Assembly (NCBI RefSeq): GCF_000715075.1 | Contig: NC_134084.1 | Location: forward strand, 97,134,411 to 97,198,410 | Reading direction: 5' to 3' | DNA length: 64,000 nucleotides | Source of the DNA: Nicotiana tabacum | Taxonomy: Eukaryota > Streptophyta > Magnoliopsida > Solanales > Solanaceae | In this document: piece after piece, positions 23,791 to 35,693 of the stretch | Layout: each line of letters opens with the position of its first letter | How positions within the stretch are numbered: position 1 is the first letter of the stretch | Made by a program: the position numbers and the translations under genes | Notes under the pieces: generated by a model | Database searches by the model: none | Told to the model about the DNA's origin: nothing | Seen by the model: the letters and a program-made list of their open reading frames with translations, nothing else

Positions 23791-24310
23791 ATTAGACTCT
23801 CATGACCCCATCTTCACCTTGGTTGTTCTATAATATTCTCTACTCAAGGCTTTGATGAAGATATCTGAAATTTGGCCTTCTGTATTGCATGACTCTCCAC
23901 TAATCAATGCTTTTGTCCATATTGACCCTCAGAAGATAACGCCACCCCTCAATGTGCTTGGTCTCTTGTTTTGAGCTGCATAGAGAAGATATGCCATTAG
24001 AAGATACCCCAAGGTCTTCTAGTTGCTACTCATTTCATAGGGTTTGAGCACAGTAGGGTGCTTCTGCTACACATTCTTCTTCAGTTGTTGATAAGGCTAT
24101 TGATTTTACTTCCTTGTCCCCCAAGGTATGAGGCATGAACACGGCAAGTGAACCGTTCCATAAGTGTTTTTTCCTTTCCACAAGAAAACCTGCACAGTTA
24201 ACATCATCATACCCAACAGGATTAAAAACTATCACCTGAGGGGTAATGCATGACCAGGTCCTGAGTTCCCTTAAGGTATCTCAAACTTCTTTGGGCAGCC
24301 TTCAAATAGG
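23791..24310 (-). pseudogene. SIRE-type RNase H
   Basis: Minus-strand reading contains DTLRELRTWSC (from the end of the RT connection), then VIVFNPVGYDDVNCAGFLVE with the first Asp region, IALSTTEEECVAEA with the Glu of the active site, TKHIEGWRYLLR, and finally QISDIFIKALSREYY, the conserved end of copia pol. Stops and short frame changes are present. It follows a deletion that removed RT. It would have cleared the RNA strand during cDNA synthesis. Confidence 0.8.
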
Positions 24311-24426
24311 ATTCCTAAGGACTTGACTTTGGATTCTATTCTGGAGTGGAGATACAAAAGGGACTAAGGAAAATTCTTTTTTTTGAGTTTTTAATACTTA
24401 TCTAACTCTAGAATAAAAGGGAGTGG

Positions 24427-25410
24427 TTAAATTGTCACATAGATGGGAGCTTTTGTGTTTCCAGTTTGGTACTGAGGTTTGATTGGTAGGGGAAATTTGG
24501 AGGTTAATTTGATTTCCTCGCACTCTTTGTTCTGTTGCTTATGGAGTGCCATGAGCTGCATCTCCACTCTTTCTTCAGCTTCAGTGGTAGTAAGTGAAGT
24601 ACCGGTGTGAGAAGTGGAAGATGATGTTGCATTGTCTTTCACCAGTCTCCTTCATCTTACTCATTTAATCAGCCTCCCTATTTGAAGCCTCAGATATTTC
24701 CCAGGGACCAGAGTTGGTTCATCAATATTGATCATCACTGTTTCTTCCTTGGTTAGAGGAAGGTGTCTTGTTAATACCCCATGAGCACTTCCTTCCACTT
24801 AGTGTGCCCTTTGTTGTATATTGTGTGGCCTTGCTTTGTGGAGAGTATCCCAGAAGGATTCCTTCATTCGCCTTTTGCATTGAACTTCCCAAGCTAGTCC
24901 TTCCCGTTGTCGAGAACATGGCATTTTCAGTCAAGAAGGTTCTCAAATGAGTTCTCTTTCAGTCAAGAAGACATTTTCTTCCATTTGGCAGCTCATAGTG
25001 GGTTTTGATTCATGAGAGACTTGATCATACACCTGTTCACCAAGTAGAAAGCAGTATTTACTACTTTTGCCCAAAAATTGTTGGCGATTACATAGTCGAT
25101 GAGCATTGTCCATGCTATATCTTCTAGTTCCGTTCTTTCTTTCAGCAATACCATTTTACTGTGGAGCCCTTGGTGTGGAGAAGTTGTGTGTGATTCCATT
25201 TTTTGTTACAAGCTCATCAAATTTTGGCGTTGTCACATTCTGCGCCGTGATCAGATCTGATGAATACTTACCTTCAATTTTACCTTCACTTGGATCTTCT
25301 TTACAGAGGCCCTTAAACATTTCAAAAGTCTCATCCTTTGTTCTAAGAACTAGTGCCCAGGTGAATCTTGTATTTGATAGACCACGAACCAGGTCCTTCT
25401 CAAGCATCTC
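24427..25410 (-). pseudogene. SIRE-type integrase and integrase-RT linker
   Basis: Minus-strand pieces in several frames: FTWALVLRTKDETFEMFKGL with the region of the first Asp, YSSDLITAQNVTTPKFDEL (the second Asp is at SSD), NGITHNFSTPRAPQ, then ELEDIAWTMLIDYVIANNFW and NTAFYLVNRCMI with the core's last helix, and KANEGILLGYSPQSKA from the C-terminal domain. A Thr/Glu-rich linker (TSLTTTEAEERVE) leads toward the missing RT. Several frameshifts make it non-functional. Domain order protease-integrase-RT marks it as Ty1/copia. Confidence 0.85.
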
Positions 25411-25499
25411 ATATCACCAACTTATAAGGATTCAAAATCAGCAACGTAGATGTTCTTGTTTCAATTTGGCCACTAAGACCACCTTGCCAGTCATCGGAT

Positions 25500-25770
25500 T
25501 GGTAGTTGTGCACTCTTTTGACAAGAACTCTACTATGTTCCCTTCAGCGAAGATTTGAGAGACACTGAGGAGACTGTGCTTCAGGCCATCCACATAGTAC
25601 ACATTCTCAATTGAGTGACAGAGAGATTTTCCAACTTTTCAGCACTGAGAATGTACCCTTTCCTTTATAAATGGATACATTCCTTTCCTGCAGGGCTTTT
25701 AGTGAGAAGAAATCTATGGTGCTTCCCGTCACGTGCTTTGAGCATCCACTGTCCTTGGTTCATTGCATTC
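25500..25770 (-). pseudogene. SIRE-type aspartic protease
   Basis: The catalytic motif DSGCSKHVTGSTIDFFS is readable on the minus strand with Asp-Ser-Gly at 25745-25753. Downstream the domain decays (SLKALQE-like words, several stops). It lies between the second zinc knuckle and integrase. It would process Gag-Pol. Confidence 0.7.
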
Positions 25771-25929
25771 CTCTTCTTCTCATTGTTCCCTGCATATGCA
25801 AATTATGGGTTAGATTTAGGAACCCAAACTAGTTTGGGTGCCTTGTTATGATAAAAATGATGGATAAGGCCTTTTCTAGTCCATGCAGACAATATTCGTT
25901 TCTTGCGACCGGTACCTAGTCCCTTGTTA

Positions 25930-27887
25930 GTAGTCACTTTGTTAGTAAACACTTTGTTTTTCTAAACAGATTGAACCCTGGCCTGGCAATTTTCTTTGAA
26001 GTGCCCATTGTTCCCACAGTGGGTACACAGCTAGTTAGCAAGAACAATGACATACTTGTTGTGAGGGTTGTAGGGAGGAACATAATTCCCTGCATGTTTC
26101 CACTATTATTCAAATACATTGCAGTCACAACATATGAGGACCAGGTCCATTTCAGAGATTTCTCAAGATTAATTTTGACTTTCTCCAATTCAGCTTGATG
26201 TTGCCGATTTTTCTCAAATTCACCACATAGACTAGTTTTCTATTATTTAATTCATATTTAAGCTTTATGTATGTCTCACTACCTACTTCCTTCCCTTTCC
26301 CAAGACTCCCAGTCCTATGTTCTCTATTGAGTCCCTTAATGGTTTCCTCTAAGTCAGTGATTATCACTAAGAAATCATCCCTCTCTTGCTCAGTAGCTGA
26401 AATATTTCCTTCTAGAGTGTGTTTCTGATTGCTGAGACCTTCTATTGTTTCCTTCAAGTCAACCACCACAACCATCAGGTCATCTCTCTCATTTTCTACA
26501 CTAGTTATCTTTTCATTTAGAGCTTCCTTTTCTTTTTGAAGATTAACTATGGTCTCATTTAGGTCCACTACACAGACCATCAGATCATCTCTAGATTGTT
26601 CAGCTTCTCTTCATTCTATGGTTAGGATTTCCTTATCATTAACAAGGCTATAATAGGCATCAATTAGGACATTTGCTAATGACCTTAACTTCTTAGAAGA
26701 GTAGGATTTCAGATTTCTCTGAACATCCTTGAAATTTACCTCATCGTCTTCATCGTATTCATCATCATCAGACTGAGCCATCAGCGCGAACAGTGAATCA
26801 TACTTCATTGCTTCAGTTTTCACTGCCATCATGGAACTGTTTTCTGCATCTGGTTCCCTTTCGGATTCACTAGAGTAGTCTCCCCAAGCAGCAAGAGCCT
26901 TCTTCACAATATTGTCAGCAACACTTTTTCGATTGAATTGTTTGTCTGGAACCATGTTCCTTTTTGCTGCTTTGTCAGGATTTTGTTTATATTGCTCCCG
27001 TTTCGCGAGTGGACAGTCTTTGATGAAAATGCCCTAGCTTTCCACATCTGTGACATAGATCATTGTTCCTTGCTTTACTTGAATTGCCCCTCTTTGGTAT
27101 ACCACCATTTCTTTGAACCATCTTTTGAAATCTTTTAGTAAGATAGGCCATGTCACTATCATCATCACTTGAGTCACTGCTTTTAGCTTTAGTACCAGGT
27201 TCTTTTCCTTCTTCGGCTTTTTCCTTTTACTGTCTTTCTTTCTTTTCCTCTCGTATGTCTTCAGATACCAATTCACTCATCCATGGTCAGAGTTTGTAGA
27301 TCTTTAGCTTCAGTGATGGCATTTACCTTACTGTCCCAAGAACTACGTATAACACTGAGGATTTTCCTTACGAGCTTGTTTATGGGACTGACATCTCCAA
27401 GTGAATGAAGCTCATTTATGATAGAGGTGAATCTGGTGTGCATATCTTGTATAGACTCATCATCCTTCATCCTAAAGAGCTCATACTTTATGGTGAGTAT
27501 GTCAATCCTGGACTGTTTAAACTGAGTAGTTCCTTCGTGTGCAGTTTGCAACACTTCCCATATTTCTGTGGCAGTATCACAAGCTGAGACTCTGTTGTAC
27601 TCATCAGGTCCTATGCCACACACCAAGTTTTCTTGGCACGATAGTTCTTTTCAACAGATTTTCTGTCAATGTCATTGTACTCTTTTCTGTCTTTCGACAC
27701 CATTGGTCCTATTTCTGCAAGCTTCTTCATAGGAACATGTGGACCATCACAAATGCTCCCACAGTTTTGAATCTTCTAGCATTATAAAATCATGCATGCA
27801 GGTCTTCTACCAGCCATAGTATTGACCATTGAATCTAGGAGGTCTGTAGGTTGATTGTCCTTCCTCAAAGTTGGGTGGAGCAGCCAT
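25930..27887 (-). pseudogene. SIRE-type gag with coiled coil and two zinc knuckles
   Basis: Starts at the ATG complementary to 27885-27887 with MAAPPNFEEGQSTYRPP. The Gag core is in 27273-27626 (GIGPDEYNRVSACDTATEIW, TRFTSIINELHSLGD). The first knuckle near 27010-27055 begins CHRCGKLGHF, then a one-base insertion shifts frame before IKDCP. An acidic stretch (AQSDDDEYDEDDEVNFKD, 26611-26955) precedes a long coiled coil (26152-26580, repeats of NERDDLMVVVVDLKETIEGL). The second knuckle, CTHCGNNGHFKENC, is intact near 26000. Early stops occur soon after the start. Gag assembles particles; long coiled coils are a SIRE/Maximus trait. Confidence 0.8.
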
Positions 27888-27928
27888 TGAGATCCTTTCT
27901 AGGTGTTAACCTTTTAGAAAGAACCTGC

Positions 27929-27940
27929 TCTAATGCTAAT
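27929..27940 (-). other. Degraded Met-tRNA primer-binding site
   Basis: Minus-strand TAGCATTAGAGC matches the usual TGGTATCAGAGC at 9 of 12 positions; the three differences are transitions. It abuts the LTR. Confidence 0.6.
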
Positions 27941-28965
27941 TGTTAGTTTGTATGAGTCCAACAAACTGTAGAGTACCTGGTCCTCTATGAGATAATGCTG
28001 AGAATGCTAATAAAACTGAAAGTAAAGGAGACAAGAGATTTTTACGTGGAAAAATCCCACACAAGGGGATCAAAAAACCACGACTTACACTTGTAGGCTT
28101 TTAACTTCACTAGCTTGCAATATCACTATTACAAGCCACTTTACAATAACCCTATTACAAAGATTTCAACTAACTTGTAATGCTCTCACCACAAACCACT
28201 TTATAACTCTCCTAGTTACAAAGGCTTTAAACTTATCATAACATAAACTCGGAAGTTTACGAATTTTTGGTTTTTCCTACGACAAAGCTTCTAAGAAAGC
28301 AAAATAGGAAATACAATGAAGAACAAATAACAAGATTACAATTCAACTATGGATATACATAAGCTCATTGTGAAACTGATCCTTAGTGGAGTTGTCTTCT
28401 TGTTCTTGACACACATATGACTTCAATGCCGGATGAACAGTGTTATACTTGAGAGAATATCACTGAATGACCAAGTGAAAATGTTGTGCCTTACACCAGG
28501 TTGTTATATCACAAAAGACATTTCAATGGATAGTGATGTCAATTCTTTGTACACGCTTCTTCCCAATGAGAAGTGACTGCTGCACTATTTGTGCAGTTGC
28601 GTTTTAGCTATATAGTTGACCTGTACTTCTGTCAGAGAACACTAAGGGACCAGGTCCCATTTGTGTTCCTCTTTTGTAACAGTTGCGAGATAGTCACTTT
28701 TCGTTGTTACGTTCCAGTTGTACCGTTGACTTGTATTTCTGTCAAAGAATCCTAAGGGACCAAGTCCCTATTGTGTTCCTCTTTATAATGATTGTGGACA
28801 ATTACTGACTTGTACTTCTATTGGAGAGTCTAAGAGACCAGGTCACCAGGTTCCTATTGTGTTCCTCTATGTGGTTATTCATTCATTTGCTGATTTTCAG
28901 ACTAGACATTGTTCAGTTGAAATGTATACCATGTGGGTGGGTTCTCTATCTGGTTCTTCACAACA
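27941..28965 (-). repeat. 5' LTR of the SIRE-type element
   Basis: Plus-strand termini TGTTAGTTTG and CTTCACAACA, about 1.03 kb. The inner boundary is fixed by the primer site; the outer boundary is inferred from the TGTT/AACA ends. Three diverged tandem units of about 90-110 bp lie at 28615-28885, each with a variant of GGGACCAGGTCCC and TGTGTTCCTCT. Confidence 0.65.
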
Positions 28966-29069
28966 AGTTTGTTAGATTATCAAACATAAGAAGCATAAGG
29001 CAAAGACATTGAAAACCTATCACTAAGGAGTTACAATGTTGTGCAAGATTTTTTTCCTAGTTTCTATTT

Positions 29070-29732
29070 ATTTCAGGAACTCTCGAGTGGAAGGTGATAG
29101 TTATTGGTAGAGAAGAGGATGACCTCTACATTCTAAGAAATAAAGGTAACTCAAGTCCACAATAGGTAGCTAATAACAAGAATGCCACCAATCATTCATC
29201 TGTAAATACCATTTCCAGTTCAACTAGTGACAGTGAAGGTAGTTCCAAGGATAAGACTAAGACTGATGATATATCTCTTTGGCATATGAGACTATGACAT
29301 GCCCCTTTAAAAGTCTTGAAAAACATTGATGGCTTGGTAACACTCAGCAGAATATGACATGCCCCTTTAAGAGTTTTTTGTATGCCATATTGCTAAACAA
29401 GCAAGACTGCCCTTTCTTCTAAGCACTGCTTGTTCTGTTAATCCTTTTGATCTTGTGCATGCTGATATTTGAGGTCCTTATAGAGTTTCCACTCATGATG
29501 GTAATATGTTTTGACTCTAGTAGATGTTTTATCGATATACACATGAATTTTCCTAATGTCTACTAAAGTAGATTCTATTGTGGTGTTAAGGAACTTTCTA
29601 ATATTTGTCAAAAATCTGTTTGCCTATGGTGTAAAATGTCTTATAACAAACAATGGTTCAGAATTTTTCAATGATCAGGTAAACAGTTTACTAAAGGAGT
29701 ATGGTATTGTACATCAAAACTCTAGTGTATAT
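29070..29732 (+). pseudogene. Copia integrase, first part
   Basis: The pre-integrase region reads VIVIGREEDDLYIL and ISLWHMRL, then, with several stops, the zinc-binding and core regions. From 29556 the frame is open: STKVDSIVVLRNFLIFVKNL and LITNNGSEFFNDQVNSLLKE, where relatives have an Asp in place of the second Asn, so one catalytic Asp appears lost. It stops at the solo LTR in the middle of the NSSVY-TP junction and resumes at 30350. Confidence 0.8.
29728..29732. repeat. Target-site duplication of the solo LTR (TATAT)
   Basis: TATAT at 29728-29732 is repeated at 30345-30349 on the other side of the LTR. Confidence 0.9.
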
Positions 29733-30344
29733 TGTATACGGGTAAAATGGGGCTTGCCCGATTTTACAATTATTTCAAGATCAGGGAACTGCATCGAGGG
29801 TCAGCCTCGTAATAGATCAGTGAGAACGAAGAAAAGATACCGAGTTCGAAGATCGATGTACCCATTGAGATTGAGGTCCCTGGCGATCGAGACCAGATAT
29901 GATCAGCTTCAAGTGCAACGCAATAACGGGCAAAATATTCGTAACCGGTCGGAGAACACAGCGAAAATCTTAGAACAGATGAAATCAAGGACAATTATTT
30001 GTATCAATCATGAGATTTACTTCCGTAATTAGAATTGTACCACAATTAGGATTCCTCTAGTATATAAAAAGGTGTCCCCATCATTTGTAAGGACCTTACA
30101 TTCAGACAGATCAAAGCAATATAATATTTCTCTATTGTTCATTAATTTATTGTTCTTTAACTATTCTTGCTTTACTACTCTCGAGGGTTTATCAGCTCGA
30201 GGACATTATCCTAACATTGGTTTGTTTTATATTCTTATCAATTCCATCACTTATCTCTAAATTAACCAAGTAGTATTAAGTGAAATCACACATCCTTAAA
30301 ACCATATTAAAAGTTTAATTGTTACTCGGTGTTCAGGGTAAACA
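29733..30344 (+). repeat. Solo LTR of a Tat-type element
   Basis: A 612-bp sequence with ends TGTATACGGG and GGGTAAACA, flanked by TATAT on both sides, splitting the copia integrase. No internal region remains, as after recombination between two LTRs. The ends resemble the Tat LTR here (TGTATACGGC, GGTAAACA), and TATATAAAAAGG at about 30060-30071 matches its TATA position, so it belongs to a related family in plus orientation. Confidence 0.85.
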
Positions 30345-30349
30345 TATAT

Positions 30350-30940
30350 ACACCATAACAAAATGGTATTGTTGAAAGGAGACATAGATATATTCTAAAC
30401 ATGGAAAGAGCATTAAGGTTTGAAGCATTTGTACCTCTAGGATTTTGGGGAGAATGTATGTCCATAGTTGTATACTTACTGAATAGACTACCCACTGTAT
30501 TGTTGAAAGGCCAGTCACCTTTTCAAAAGTTATTTCAAAGAGTTCCTTCACTACAGCATCTTAGGGTTTTTGGCAGTCTGTGTTATGCTACCACTGTGAA
30601 GAAAGGTGACAAGTTCAGTCCAAGAGCAATCACAGCTGTTCATCTTGGATATTCAACTACTCAGAAGGGTTATTATCTCTATGATCTAACATCCAAGGAG
30701 TTCTTTGTAAGTAGAGACACTGTCTTTCAAGAAGACATTTTCCCATTCAAGAATATGAACACTGGCCCTTCACCTATGTTCCCAGTACTGCAACTGGTTG
30801 AACTTGATCCACCTACTGTACCTGCACCCTTGTATTCATCATCCAGCTCAACCACTAACACTAATACCTCACAACCTTCACCATCTCCTATTATCCTTCT
30901 CCTCTACTAGTACAACTCAAAATATCTTCAAGGAAATCTA
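30350..30940 (+). pseudogene. Copia integrase, second part
   Basis: Continues after the solo LTR with the catalytic-Glu helix (NGIVERRHRYILNMERAL), GFWGECMSIVVYLLNRLP, LQHLRVFGSLCYATTVKKGD and the C-terminal PRAITAVHLGYSTTQKGYYL and FFVSRDTVFQEDIFPFKN. The long ORF 30401-30910 is open and ends in a Ser/Thr/Pro-rich linker. With 29070-29732 it forms one domain. Confidence 0.85.
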
Positions 30941-30989
30941 GACCACCTATTTGGATGGGATATTATGTTGTCTAACAGAAATCTTCTTG

Positions 30990-31626
30990 TCCATACCCAC
31001 TATCTAACTATGTGGTGTATAATCATCTTACTCCTGCCTACAAGTCTTCCTTAGCTTTTTATTCAGTAATTGTAAAACCCAGGATTTATGCAGAAGCCAG
31101 TGCCAATCCAGTGTGGGTGGAGGCTATGAAGTCTGAGATTTCGGCTTTGAGAGCAATAATACTTGGACAATTGTTGACCTTCCTCAGACAAGGTCCCTAT
31201 AGGATGAAAATAGGTGTTTAAGGTCCAATATAAATCCACACGAGAGGTGGAAAGGTATAAATCAAGGCTTATAGAACAAAGGCTACAACCAACAAGGAGG
31301 TTTGGATTATACTGAAACTTTCTCACCTGTAGCTAAGATGGTCACAGTGAAATCTATAGTAGCTCTTGTTGCTGCTTCACACTGGTTTGTTTTTAAATGG
31401 ATGTTCATAATGCATTTCTTCAAGGTGATTTATGTAAAGAAGTTTATATGCAAATTCCTGATGGCTTTTCAAGCCAGGGGGAGTATCAGAAGGTGTGCAA
31501 GCAGAATAAGTCCTTGTATGGACTTAAATAAGACCCAAGACTATGGAACTTGAAACTGACAGAAGCATTGACATATCTGGGATTTGTACAGTCACACTAT
31601 GACTATTGTTTATTCGCACACAGAGG
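30990..31626 (+). pseudogene. Copia reverse transcriptase, N-terminal part
   Basis: Shows YNHLTPAYKSSLAFYSVIV, PRIYAEASANPVWVEAMKSE, then after frame changes [37 protein letters not shown] and finally EALTYLGFVQSHYDYCLFAH near 31600. The next expected segment, with the YVDD active site, is absent; chromovirus B LTR sequence starts at about 31627. Several frameshifts are visible. Confidence 0.85.
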
Positions 31627-34160
31627 GAGCTTAAGTTCTGAAAATTTGACCGTAGTTAGAACAATGTGAAGACAACCTCGGAATGGAATTTCGATGGTTC
31701 CGTTAAATCCTTTGGGTGATTTTAGGTTTAGGAGCGTGTCCGGATTGTATTTTGGAGGTCCATATCTAATTTAGGCTTAAAATAACGAAAGTTGAATTTT
31801 TAGAAGTTTCTGGTTCGAGAGTGAGATTTTGATCCACGGGTCGGAATGGAATTTCGGAAGTTGGACTAGCTCTGTAGTGTTGAATGTGACGTATGTGCAA
31901 AATTTCAGGTTATTCGGATGATGTTTGATATACTTTTTGATCGAAAACGTATTTTGAGAGTTTTTGAAGTTCTTAGGCTTCAATCCGATGCTAAATTGAT
32001 GCTTGGATGTTGTTTTGAGTGTTTGGAACAAGTTTGAATGATGTTTTAGGAGTGGTTGGCATCTTTGGTTGAAGTCCCAGGGGCCTCGGATGAGTTTCAG
32101 GTGCTTAATGAAAATTGAATTGGACTTGGGAAGAATTTGAATGTCTGAACTTGTCATAACTGCACCTGCGTGTGTCGGACCGCATGTGCGGCGCCGTAGA
32201 AGCGGCTAGGTGTCCACATAAGCGAGTTTGGTCCAAAGCACCAGGACCGCAGGTACAGCTAGGTTTTTGCAAATGTGGTGCCGCAGATGCGGCCAAGCGA
32301 CCGCAAAAGTAGACCCAACCCGTTGAGTGATTTTTGCACCTGTGATGCCTTCTTCCGCATGTGTGAGACCGCAGGAGCGCTCCCTTGAACGCAGATGTGG
32401 TAATCACTGGGCATAAATATAAAATTTTGAGTGTTTAGTTCAAAACTTGGAAAAATCCGATAGGATCTCGGGAGAGGGCAATTTTGGGGGGAATTTGAAG
32501 AGGAAATCATTGGGTAAGAATTCCTTAACCCTTTCTAGTTGTATTCCATTAATCTATTGTTAGTTTTGTCATTTAATTTTGGATTGGAGGTGAAAATTGA
32601 GGAAAAATTGGAAGAAAGTTCTTAGACCTAGAATTCGAATTTTGATTTGGAATTTGACCTTGGATTTGGATAATTTTGGTATGCGTGAACTCGTGAGAGT
32701 ATGAGGATTCTGAAAATATAAATTTTACCCGATTTCCAGGACGTGGGCTCGAGGGGCATTTTGGTCATTTTACCTAATTTTGTAGAATCAGTTACTTGAA
32801 GTGTTATTTACATTATATTTAAATTAAATAGATTTGGGTCGTTTGGAGTCGAGTACTAGCGGCGAGAGTTCGGTTTCAAGTTGATTTTGAGGTGGTTCGA
32901 GGTAAGTGGCTTGCCTAACCTTGTTTAGGGGGACATTCCCTTAGGATTTGGTATTGTGGTAATTGAAGTGCCTTGTACGTGAGGTGACGAATGCATACTT
33001 GTTCTAATTGTTGAAAAACCTATTTTCATTAAAGTAGCTTTAATTGTGTTTTCCTTTCCTTCTTACTCTACTTGAAATTTAAGCCTGTTGTTAGCTTAGA
33101 AAAGCATGTTTAATCGATTTAATTGCTTTATTTCATAAACTGCCTTAGTTGTATTATGTAAAGCATGATAGGTTAGAATTACCTGTTTTACTTGGTACGA
33201 AATTTAGCTTAATTGAGTATTCTTTGTGTTGTTGCTGTGTGTTTTACTTTAGGACTATGAGACGGCATCCCGGGAGATCCCCTGCATGTATTTATGATCT
33301 AAGCTAAGGTACGGGATACTGAGAGATCCCTAGCACATATATTGAGGATACCAAGAGATCCTGGAGATACCAAGAGATCCCTAGCATATATTGAGGATAC
33401 CAAGAGATCCACGGGATACCAAGAGATTCCTAACATGTATTGAGGATACCAAGAGATCCTCGGGATACCAAGAGATCCCTGACACATATTGAAGCTACTA
33501 AGGGATCCTCGGGATACTGAGAGATCCCCGGTTACTAGCTTTGTGAAGAGTTGTATTCCTTGTGATTGTCTTTGCCTCTGTTTCAGTTGTTGTTATCCTT
33601 ATTATCCTGTATTAATTCTTATTGTTATCTTTCAATTGTCTTGCTTTATCATATACTGTCATACCTTATGTTTCATTTAATCTTAGTAGGGCCTTGACCT
33701 TCTTCGTCACTACTCGACCGAGATTAGGTTTGGCACTTACTGAGTACCGCTGTAGTGTACTCATTCCCTTTCTGTACATGTTTTTCATGTACAGATCCAA
33801 GTACCTCCACTCAGACTTATCACACTTGAGACAAGGCACTTGTAGAGACTCCGAGGTATATCTGCCACGTCCGTAAACCGAAGAGTCCCTTTCTACTCTC
33901 TCTTTTAAGTATTAGCCCTTATGTATTTTCTTCCTTTGTTAAATATTCTGGAGTTAGATACTTGTAGATATTCAAAGGCTTGTGATCATGAGATTCCGGG
34001 TTTTGAGAAATGTAATTAGTTTTTGAGAGTTGATATTGTGTATGCCGAGCGACACTTTTAAACACTGTTTTATTTCACTATTTTGGTTTTTATTATTTCT
34101 TCCGCAAGTTGGTTTATTTTCCGTATTGTTAGGATTACCTAGTTGTAGATACTAGGTGCC
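31627..34160 (+). repeat. 5' LTR of chromovirus B (5' truncated)
   Basis: Aligns with 39424-41920 of the 3' LTR. Contains the GC palindrome zone (32160-32405) and the minisatellite at 33256-33535. Its last bases before the primer site also look shortened (GGTGCC directly before GTTGGTATT). Confidence 0.85.
33256..33535. repeat. Minisatellite of about 55-60 bp units in the 5' LTR of chromovirus B
   Basis: Five or so diverged units of GAGGATACCAAGAGATCC followed by an ATACCAAGAGATYCC half-unit and a TAACATGTATT-like spacer. Confidence 0.85.
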
Positions 34161-34161
34161 G

Positions 34162-34174
34162 TTGGTATTAGAGC
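34162..34174 (+). other. Primer-binding site of chromovirus B
   Basis: TTGGTATTAGAGC, one transition from the Met-tRNA complement. Confidence 0.85.
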
Positions 34175-34362
34175 TCTAGGTTCATAGGAGTCATGAATCA
34201 CAAGCCGGTTTATTAGAGTCTCGCTGATTGGTACGGAGACGTCTGTACTTATCTACGAGAGGCTATGTAACTGTTAAGAAAATTCCACTTCATTTGATTT
34301 CCTTGTTGTGTGAGATTATTGATATCACAACTCTAAACTTCTTTCTTGTATTCTCTCACAGA

Positions 34363-35665
34363 TGGTGAGGACATGTGCTACCCGAGACGATCAGGCACCC
34401 GCGGCCCCTACTATAGCTGTTAGAGGCCGGGGCTGGGGTAGAGGCCGAGGACGCGACGTGGTGTAACTAGAGCACCTGTTCGAGATGCCGCTGAGGTACC
34501 ACCAGCAGTTCTAGCTAGAGTCCAGGCACCTGATACGCCTACTGCTACTACTACTCCAACACTTCTGGAGACTCTAGCACAGTTCATGTGCATGTACACA
34601 ACTTTGGCTCAGGCAGGGTTGGTTCCCCTTGTCGCAGCTACATCTTAGGACGGGGGAGGTGCACAGACACCGCCGCCCGCACTCCTGAGTAGCGAGTGCA
34701 TGTTGAGCAAGTTCCCGAGATTATTTCTGTATAGCCTACAGTCCTAGATCAGCCCGAGGATAAGGCCGCGGTTTCCGAGAATGAGCAACTGAGGCTTGAG
34801 AGGTTCAAGAAGTACAAGCCTCCTGTATTAAGTGGTCTAGCATCGGATGATGCTCTAGGATTTCTAGATGAGTGTTATCGTATTCTACGTACCATATATC
34901 AGGATCGAGTGAGGTTTTCTTTACTACTTTCTAGCTACGAGGAGCCGCCTATGAGTGGTGGCACACCTATGAGTTAGATAGTCCTGATGAGGCTGCTTCA
35001 CTGACTTGGACTCAGTTTTCAGATCTACTCCCGAGAGAGTATGTTCCTTAGAGCCTAAGGGATACATGGTGCGTAGAGTTTGAGCATTTGCGCCAGGGTG
35101 CTATGACTGTCTCAGAGTATGTTGTACGTTACACTAGTTTGGCTAGACATAAACCAACCTTGGTTTCTACTGTTAGCGAGAGGGTTCACCAATTTGTTAA
35201 GAGGCTTATTCCCAGCATCAGGTCTATCATTGCTCGTGAGTTGGAGATGGATATTTCTTATCAGCAGGTGGTGATCATTGCTAGGAGGATTGACGGTATG
35301 CATGCTAGGGAGAGAGAGGAGATGGAGGCCAAGAGGTCTCGAGAGTCGGGCCATTATTCTAGTGCTCGTGCCCCAGCTGCAGTACGTCATGGTAGGGATT
35401 ACATGAGTCGCCCTGCTCATTCAGCTTTTCTAGCAACCAGTGGTATTCAAGTTCCTCCTAGGCCTTAGGAGCCTTATTATGCACCCCCGGTATTTAGCAT
35501 GCCTCCTGTGCGGGGTGCTTTCAGAGAATAGTCCAGCAGACCTGGCCCGAGCTAGTCACAGCTGCCATGTCCTCCCAGAGCTTGTTTTGAGTGTGGTGAC
35601 ACCCGCCATATGGTGAGGGATAGCCCTAGACTTGGAAGGAGTGCGCCTCCAAAAACTTCTTAGCC
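34363..35665 (+). pseudogene. Chromovirus B gag
   Basis: Begins MVRTCATRDDQAPAAPTI at 34363 (basic, Gly/Arg-rich N-terminus), then the Gag core: LERFKKYKPPVLSGLASDDA, FLDECYRILRT, and in 35088-35468 EFEHLRQGAMTVSEYVVRYT, HQFVKRLIPSIRSII, ARELEMDISYQQVVIIARRI. The zinc knuckle near 35590 is CFECGDTRHMVRDS: the last Cys is replaced by Ser. Stops are mostly TAG at Gln positions (35467, 35529, 35554, 35661 or so), plus frame changes before 35000. It would form the particle. Confidence 0.85.
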
Positions 35666-35693
35666 ACAACGCACCCCGCAGAGTTCTCAGGCT

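Larger units (their letters stand above)
23131..28965 (-). mobile_element. SIRE/Maximus-type Ty1/copia element, RT deleted, 3' LTR missing
   Basis: Minus-strand order: 5' LTR 27941-28965, degraded Met primer site, gag with long coiled coil and two zinc knuckles, protease, integrase, linker, RNase H, then a long 3' tail. The coiled-coil extension of Gag and two CCHC knuckles suggest the SIRE/Maximus lineage. The RT is absent: the linker (WKHKSSHLCDNLTTPF at about 24440) is followed within about 150 bp by the RNase H domain. No 3' LTR is seen. The 5' LTR abuts plus-strand copia sequence at about 28966, into which this element may have inserted. Confidence 0.75.
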
